The position numbers and the translations under genes were made by a program. A stretch of 11,908 nt of DNA, from NCBI GenBank assembly GCA_035516035.1, contig DATJAS010000047.1:1-11908 (forward strand). The letters are read 5' to 3'. This document shows, one piece after another, positions 7,617 to 11,908 of this stretch; within the stretch, counting starts at the first letter, position 1, and each line of letters opens with the position of its first letter. Origin of the DNA: Fen-1273 sp035516035 (GTDB lineage Bacteria > Bacteroidota > Ignavibacteria > UBA10030 > UBA6906). Under the pieces are notes generated by a model, which worked only from the letters and a program-made list of their open reading frames with translations, searched no databases and was not told where the DNA came from.

Positions 7617-8830
7617 AGCCAGTCACGTACCATTTTGCGTTCCCCGATATAGATCTCCCGCGGCGAGTTCGGGTCGAGCGCCCACTTGATCCGCTCCACC
7701 CCCTGGCGGACGTCCTTGATCGTCGTCGCGTAGCTGAGCCGGAGGTGCCCCTCCATGCCGAACTCCTTCCCGGGCACCGTCACGACGAGCGCCTTCGCAA
7801 GGAGGAACTTCGAAAGCTCAACCGAATTCGCGTTGTAGGCCCGGAAATCGGGAAGGCAGTAATACGTGCCGTCCGGCCTGGTGATCCTGACGCCGTTGAA
7901 CGATTGCAGCTCCTGGACCATCACATTCCTGTTGTTCTCCAGGGTCAGGCGCAGCGCGTCGACGGCGCTCTGGAGCCCGGTGAGGGCCCCTTCTGCCGCC
8001 GCCTGGAGGAGGACGGACGTGCAGGAGGTGGTCTGGGCCTGGACATTGATCATCACGTCCGTCAGTGCTTTGCTTGAGACGACCCACCCGATGCGGAAGC
8101 CGGTCATCCCGTAGAGCTTCGAGATGCCGTTGATCGTGATGACTTTCGTGGACTCGAAATCCTTCGTGGTAAACCTGTAGGCCGATATCTGTGTCTTGCC
8201 GTCAAAGACCAGCTTGTGGTAGATATCGTCCATGATCAGGTAGATCCCCTTCTTCTCGCAGAACTCGACCAGCGAGCCGATCAGGGCCTCCGGGTACATC
8301 ACGCCCGACGGGTTGTTGGGGCTGTTGACGATGATGGCGCGCGTGTACGAGCTTACGGCTTCCTCGATCTCCTTCATCGTCGGGACGAACCTCCCGTCCT
8401 CCGGCGTGACGATCACCGGGCGGCCGTACACCATCCTGATCATCTCCGGGTAACTCACCCAGTAGGGGGCGAGCACGATCACCTCGTCCTGCGGATTGAG
8501 GAGCGTGAAGAGGAGGTTGTAGAGCGACTGTTTCGCCCCGCCCGAGACGATCACGTTTTCCGGGGCGGGGATCCTGTCGTAGTTTTCCTCCGTGTAGCGG
8601 ATGATCGCCTTCTTGAGCGAGGGGATGCCGTCTGTCGGCGTGTACTTGATGTCGCCGGTCGTCAGCTTCGCGGCGGACGTGAGGATCGCGTTGATGGGGG
8701 CGCGGTTCTTCGGTTCTCCGGCCCCCAGGTGGATGACCGCCTCCCCTTTTTCACGGAGGACGCGCGCCTGCTCGTTGAGGCTCAGCGTCGGCGATTCAGC
8801 GATCGACCGTGCAAGCTGGCTTATGCTCAT
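7613..8830 (-). CDS. PLP-dependent class I/II aminotransferase (aspartate aminotransferase-like)
   Basis: 405 residues, normal for fold-type I subgroup I-gamma aspartate/aromatic aminotransferases. It probably interconverts aspartate + 2-oxoglutarate and oxaloacetate + glutamate in the cytosol. Motifs: GAGEP (36-40), SGGAKQS (96-102) with K100 where I-gamma enzymes contact the distal carboxylate, NSPNNPSG (169-176), DDIY with D201 and Y204 binding the cofactor, the PLP lysine K238 in NGISKLYGMTGFRIGW, and the carboxylate-binding arginine R364 in LRLSYA. After GEP the sequence reads KNRAP where most I-gamma members have DFDTP, so substrate preference is uncertain; prephenate or another acceptor is possible. 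The start at 8830 has AAGGAG (8841-8836) 5 nt upstream; the open frame continues 39 codons further but that part looks non-coding. First gene of a two-gene operon with pckA. Confidence 0.9.
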   Translation of the reverse strand: MSISQLARSIAESPTLSLNEQARVLREKGEAVIHLGAGEPKNRAPINAILTSAAKLTTGDIKYTPTDGIPSLKKAIIRYTEENYDRIPAPENVIVSGGAKQSLYNLLFTLLNPQDEVIVLAPYWVSYPEMIRMVYGRPVIVTPEDGRFVPTMKEIEEAVSSYTRAIIVNSPNNPSGVMYPEALIGSLVEFCEKKGIYLIMDDIYHKLVFDGKTQISAYRFTTKDFESTKVITINGISKLYGMTGFRIGWVVSSKALTDVMINVQAQTTSCTSVLLQAAAEGALTGLQSAVDALRLTLENNRNVMVQELQSFNGVRITRPDGTYYCLPDFRAYNANSVELSKFLLAKALVVTVPGKEFGMEGHLRLSYATTIKDVRQGVERIKWALDPNSPREIYIGERKMVRDWL

Positions 8831-9111
8831 GAACTCTCCTTCCTCGTGATTATGCACCCCGGAGCGTGCGGGATGGCGTGGCCCCTCAGACCGGTGGCCC
8901 GTGTGAGCCGATGACAGAAGAACGGGGTGGAGAATTGAGTGCAGCAACCCCGGGGGGGAGCCTGGCAGGGAAAAAAATCGCGATGCAACTTGCTCAGCCT
9001 ATGGTAGCCAAAAATGACCGCCGAATCAAGCCGGCGCCCGGAGGGCGTGCGCGCGGCGTCCTTTTTTGCTATATTTTGCGGTCCTTCCCCGAAAGGCAGC
9101 CAGAGAAGTCC
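8831..9111. promoter_or_regulatory. Divergent intergenic region (aminotransferase-pckA operon / membrane protein)
   Basis: 281 bp without a gene. Minus strand: AAGGAG (8841-8836) is the aminotransferase ribosome site. A sigma70-like candidate is TTGATT (9029-9024), 17-nt spacer, TACCAT (9006-9001), four of six matches in each box, which would give a leader of about 160 nt. A CATAAT close to the gene (8854-8849) lacks a -35. Plus strand: a T-run (9062-9067) and CTATATTTTG (9069-9078) lie about 35 nt before the ATG at 9112 and resemble the box upstream of the 5347 gene. A small hairpin CGCCC-GGA-GGGCG occurs at about 9035-9047. I recognise no riboswitch. All promoter calls are tentative. Confidence 0.35.
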
Positions 9112-9993
9112 ATGAAGAGAACGCACATCGCCTGGATCGCCGCATTCGTCGTGACGGCCGCCTCCGCATATTTCCAGCGCGTGACCGGGCCGACGTATCC
9201 CGAGAGGGGAACGTGCACGCTCGGCGGCAACAGGATCGGTTACACGCTGGAGAGGAGCCACTCGAGCGCATCCGGCGCCCCGGTGACGATCGGCGCACCG
9301 GACACGCTCGTCACCGGCGAGATCCTGTGGCGGAGGCACGGGACACACGACCCGTGGATTTCCGGCGTCATGGAGAGGGAAGGGGACGCGCTCGGGGCGA
9401 TGCTCCCGGCCCAGCCGCCTGCGGGAAAGCTCGATTACCGGGTCGCACTGCGGAGGGGGGGAGAGACGGTCGTCATTCCTCCGGAGGGGCCGGCGGTACT
9501 CCGCTTCAAAGGGGACGTGCCGGCCGGGATACTCGCGGTGCACATTCTCCTGATGTTCGCCGGGATGCTCTTTTCGACGCGGGCGGGGCTGGCAGTGTTC
9601 ACGCGCGAAGACAGGACGGGATTTCTCATTGCCATGACGATCCTCCTGCTCGGCGGGGGAGGCCTGATCATGGGACCGATCGTCCAGAAATACGCATTCG
9701 GGGCATACTGGACCGGGTGGCCCTTCGGTTCCGACCTGACCGACAACAAGACCGTGGCCGCGCTCGCAGCCTGGGCCGCGGCGGCGATCATGCGGCGCCG
9801 CGTGCGGCAACCGAGGCTCTGGGCGGCGGCGGCCGCGCTCATCACGCTGGCCGTGTACATGGTCCCGCACAGCCTCTTCGGGTCCGAGCTGGAATACCGC
9901 CGGGAGGGAAGCGCTCCCCCGGCGATGTCAGTCCTCGTCTCCGCTCCTGCGGGATACGACGAACGCGCTCCGCACGGGAGCCGGCACGGGTGA
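9112..9993 (+). CDS. Uncharacterised multi-pass membrane protein
   Basis: 293 residues; I do not recognise a named family. A hydrophobic N-terminus (about 6-20) looks like a signal anchor, followed by YFQRVTGPTYP. Residues about 30-138 are polar and beta-rich (TCTLGGNRIGYTLE, WRRHGTHDPW, PPEGPAVLRFKG), probably an extracytoplasmic domain. Then come hydrophobic segments at about 138-154, 170-190, 215-227 and 237-256. Between the second and third lies KYAFGAYWTGWPFGSDLTDNK, a Gly/aromatic-rich stretch with acidic residues that looks like a conserved functional core. The start at 9112 is chosen because the hydrophobic segment begins there; the open frame back to 8866 is low-complexity and antisense to the leader of the neighbouring operon. 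The ribosome site is weak. The last 22 codons overlap the convergent gene. Transport, electron transfer or sensing cannot be told apart. Confidence 0.75.
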   Translation: MKRTHIAWIAAFVVTAASAYFQRVTGPTYPERGTCTLGGNRIGYTLERSHSSASGAPVTIGAPDTLVTGEILWRRHGTHDPWISGVMEREGDALGAMLPAQPPAGKLDYRVALRRGGETVVIPPEGPAVLRFKGDVPAGILAVHILLMFAGMLFSTRAGLAVFTREDRTGFLIAMTILLLGGGGLIMGPIVQKYAFGAYWTGWPFGSDLTDNKTVAALAAWAAAAIMRRRVRQPRLWAAAAALITLAVYMVPHSLFGSELEYRREGSAPPAMSVLVSAPAGYDERAPHGSRHG

Positions 9994-11908
9994 GGAAGGC
10001 CCGCGCACCGATCGCCAGACGATCTCGTTCAGCTCCCGCTCGGGCGCGGCGTCGGCCCGCGTGAAGTCCATCATGCCGCTCCTTGCCGCGCCGTACGCGC
10101 GGGGTCCGTTGCGCTCCTCCAGGTTGATCAGCGCGTGCCTGGAGGCATACGGGGAGGCATCCGGCGTCGTGCTGAACGCGCTGAACATCGGCGTGGCGGA
10201 AGAATCGTATTGCGACATCGCCGGAAGCCCGAGGATCAGCTCCATCGTCCTGACCATGCTGCTCGTCGAGTAGAGCTCGCTGTCGACATAATGACGCTTC
10301 GTCCACGGGCTCACGACGAGCGCCTCGGTCCGGTGGGCGTCGACATGGTCCGGACCGTTCTGCGCGTCGTCCTCGATGACGAAAATCGCCGAGGTGGCCC
10401 AGTACCTGCTGTGCGAGATGCGGTCCACGATCATGCCGAGCGCCTGGTCGTTCTGCGCCACGAAGGCGCGGGGGGTCAGCGCCCCTGTGCGGGTCCCCGA
10501 CGTATGGTCGTTCGGCAGCTTGATCGTCTGGAACGCGGGGAGGTCGCCGCTCGCTTCGTAGGCGGTAAATTCCTTTTCCCAGTCCCTGTACCTGTCGATG
10601 TCCGAGTAGTCGAGGTCCCATCCGTGCGCGCGGGGCGCAGTGTGCCCGGCGAGCGAGGGAAGAAGCCCGGCGGCCGTGTCGCTCCCTTCACCCGGGTTGC
10701 GCGCAAACTCGCCGTACGTCCTGTAGCTCACGCCGTTTCGGGCGCAGTCGTCCCAGAAGTACCCGGAGGCCGGGTAGGCGTCCGGGTATCCTCCTTCGTA
10801 TTCGTATTCCCCGCCGCGGCCGCCGTACTGCGTCGGCCAGGTCTTCTCCACGTAGTCGGTGGCATACGCCCCCATCGTCCAGTTGTGGCCGTCGGCGCTC
10901 ACCTCGGCGTCCGCATACAGGTTGTCGAGCAGGACGAACTGGCGGGCAAGCGCATGGATGTTCGGAGTCACGGAATCGCCGAAGAGGCAGAGCGATGGAT
11001 CGCTGTTCCCCGCGCCGATGTCCCCGAACACCTGGTCGTACGTCCGGTTCTCCTTGATGATGTAGAAGACGTGGCGGATCGCCCTCGTGCCGTCGGCTGC
11101 CGGGAGGAGCGGAGTCGGGCCGGGGCGGGGAGCCGGCTTGCCGAGCCGCGAGTCGGCGTAGACCGCGGCCGTATAGGCGCGGAGCGCCGCACCATCCGGC
11201 GGATCGATTCGCGAGAGCGAACCCATGAAGAGTGAGCCGATGTACTCGCTCGAATGGCGCGGCTCGGAGGGGTTCGGACCGCCGGGGTTTGCGCGCGACG
11301 AGCCCCCCTTCCCGTTAGCCACGATAATGCGCCCGTCCGTTGGGAGGAGGGCCACGCACGTGGGATACCACCCGGAGGGGATGAACCCGGCCGGGCGCGT
11401 GTCGCCCGGGCGCCGGACGTCAAAGACCGCAATGTAGTTGTTGTCCGCGTTGGCGACGTAGAGCGTCCCGCCGTCGGCGCTGAGAGCAACGCCGTTGGGC
11501 GTGCTCCCCTCGGGAAGTCCGGGGAAGAGTCCCGTCTCGAGCGTCTCGCGCACGGAACCGGAGGCGATATCGATGACCGAAACGGAGTTGTCGGCGGCGT
11601 TGGCGACGTAGAGTGAGCCACCGTCGGGCGATTCGACCATGTCGCACGGGTGATTGCCGACGCGCACCGTCCTGGTGATGCCGCCCCCCGTACGATCGAC
11701 GAACGCGATGGCCCCCCCTCCCCAGAGGGAGACAAAAACGTACGGGCGGACCCGCGCGACGAGGCAGGTGTAGGGCGTCGCGGGGAGATCGAGCGTCCTG
11801 ACGACGGAGCGGGTGGCAATGTCGAGCGTGGTCAGCGTTCGACTCTCCTTGCCCGCCGCGTAGACGAGCCCCGCGCGCTCGTCGATGTCGACGCCGCCGA
11901 CCCAGATA
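9928..11908 (-). CDS. YncE/YVTN beta-propeller fused to alkaline-phosphatase-superfamily phosphoesterase, N-terminus outside window
   Basis: The frame is open to the window edge, so the GTG at 11667 is internal and the 5' end is missing. 659 residues are visible (numbered from 11907). Residues 1 to about 200 carry propeller blades: SLYVANAADNSVSVID and TLYVANADNNYIAVFD are the clearest YVTN units, with three degenerate ones. From about 278 an acid-phosphatase/phospholipase C-like phosphoesterase domain begins: IIKENRTYDQVFGD (284-297), with the usual metal/nucleophile motif ENRTYD; SADGHNW (337-343); LPNDHT (464-469); and EDDAQNGPDHVDAHR (512-526), supplying further metal-binding Asp/His. Such fusions are known as bifunctional YncE/alkaline phosphatase family proteins, normally exported; the signal peptide would lie outside the window. 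The substrate is unknown. The 3' end overlaps the convergent membrane-protein gene by 66 bp. Confidence 0.9.
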   Translation of the reverse strand, partial: IWVGGVDIDERAGLVYAAGKESRTLTTLDIATRSVVRTLDLPATPYTCLVARVRPYVFVSLWGGGAIAFVDRTGGGITRTVRVGNHPCDMVESPDGGSLYVANAADNSVSVIDIASGSVRETLETGLFPGLPEGSTPNGVALSADGGTLYVANADNNYIAVFDVRRPGDTRPAGFIPSGWYPTCVALLPTDGRIIVANGKGGSSRANPGGPNPSEPRHSSEYIGSLFMGSLSRIDPPDGAALRAYTAAVYADSRLGKPAPRPGPTPLLPAADGTRAIRHVFYIIKENRTYDQVFGDIGAGNSDPSLCLFGDSVTPNIHALARQFVLLDNLYADAEVSADGHNWTMGAYATDYVEKTWPTQYGGRGGEYEYEGGYPDAYPASGYFWDDCARNGVSYRTYGEFARNPGEGSDTAAGLLPSLAGHTAPRAHGWDLDYSDIDRYRDWEKEFTAYEASGDLPAFQTIKLPNDHTSGTRTGALTPRAFVAQNDQALGMIVDRISHSRYWATSAIFVIEDDAQNGPDHVDAHRTEALVVSPWTKRHYVDSELYSTSSMVRTMELILGLPAMSQYDSSATPMFSAFSTTPDASPYASRHALINLEERNGPRAYGAARSGMMDFTRADAAPERELNEIVWRSVRGPSSPVPAPVRSAFVVSRRSGDED
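11447..11613 (-). repeat. Two 17-bp identical direct repeats in the propeller coding region
   Basis: GCGTTGGCGACGTAGAG occurs at 11447-11463 and 11597-11613, exactly 150 bp (50 codons) apart and in the same frame, encoding LYVAN in consecutive blades. The flanks diverge, so this reflects blade repetition, not a mobile repeat. Confidence 0.7.

Noticed and set aside
8831..8947. 39-codon N-terminal extension of the aminotransferase
   Set aside because: His/Arg-rich and atypical; AAGGAG is placed correctly for the ATG at 8830.
8866..9111. Upstream extension of the membrane-protein frame
   Set aside because: Low-complexity, no ribosome site, and the signal anchor begins at 9112.
10135..11235. 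366-codon plus-strand frame opposite the propeller-phosphoesterase
   Set aside because: Antisense shadow rich in Arg/Val/Ala; the minus-strand gene has clear catalytic motifs.
1..11908. CRISPR array, tRNA, rRNA, insertion sequence or phage genes
   Set aside because: No evenly spaced repeats, cloverleaf-like segments, transposase motifs or phage genes were seen.

Overview
The window looks like an ordinary chromosomal segment of a GC-rich Gram-negative bacterium. I see no phage, plasmid, CRISPR, tRNA or rRNA signal, and no obvious new defence or mobile system. The diderm inference rests on a secreted, beta-strand-rich, outer-membrane-like protein. Near-consensus Shine-Dalgarno sequences precede three of the genes. 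Two plus-strand genes carry upstream CTATATT boxes that resemble the TAnnTTTG box of the Bacteroidota and their relatives. The dnaE-trx neighbourhood, as far as I recall, also fits that FCB-type lineage. This placement is an inference and is weak.

Layout. Positions 1-3132 (+) hold the C-terminal nine tenths or so of the replicative polymerase DnaE. It is followed by a 64-bp REP/MITE-like palindrome and a thioredoxin gene that ends in a good intrinsic terminator (about 3620). Positions 3619-5278 (-) hold a two-gene unit, plsC (lysophosphatidate acyltransferase) and then a MycE/TylE-like O-methyltransferase. Positions 5347-5934 (+) encode a small secreted beta-barrel-like protein, divergent from plsC. 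Positions 5976-8830 (-) hold a tightly coupled pair, a PLP aminotransferase and ATP-type PEP carboxykinase, with stop and start overlapping as ATGA. Positions 9112-9993 (+) encode an unrecognised multi-pass membrane protein. Its 3' end overlaps by 66 bp the convergent gene at 9928-11908 (-), a YVTN/YncE beta-propeller fused to a phosphoesterase domain, whose N-terminus lies outside the window.

How the genes work together. DnaE and thioredoxin are housekeeping genes. PlsC and the methyltransferase suggest membrane or envelope chemistry, although the methyltransferase substrate is unknown. The aminotransferase can make oxaloacetate from aspartate, and PckA turns oxaloacetate into phosphoenolpyruvate, so this operon looks like an amino-acid-to-gluconeogenesis module. 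The last three gene products named (beta-barrel, membrane protein, propeller-phosphoesterase) are predicted to be in or outside the inner membrane. The most worthwhile leads are the unknown membrane protein with its 3' antisense overlap, the methyltransferase-plsC pairing, and the aminotransferase-pckA fusion-like overlap.
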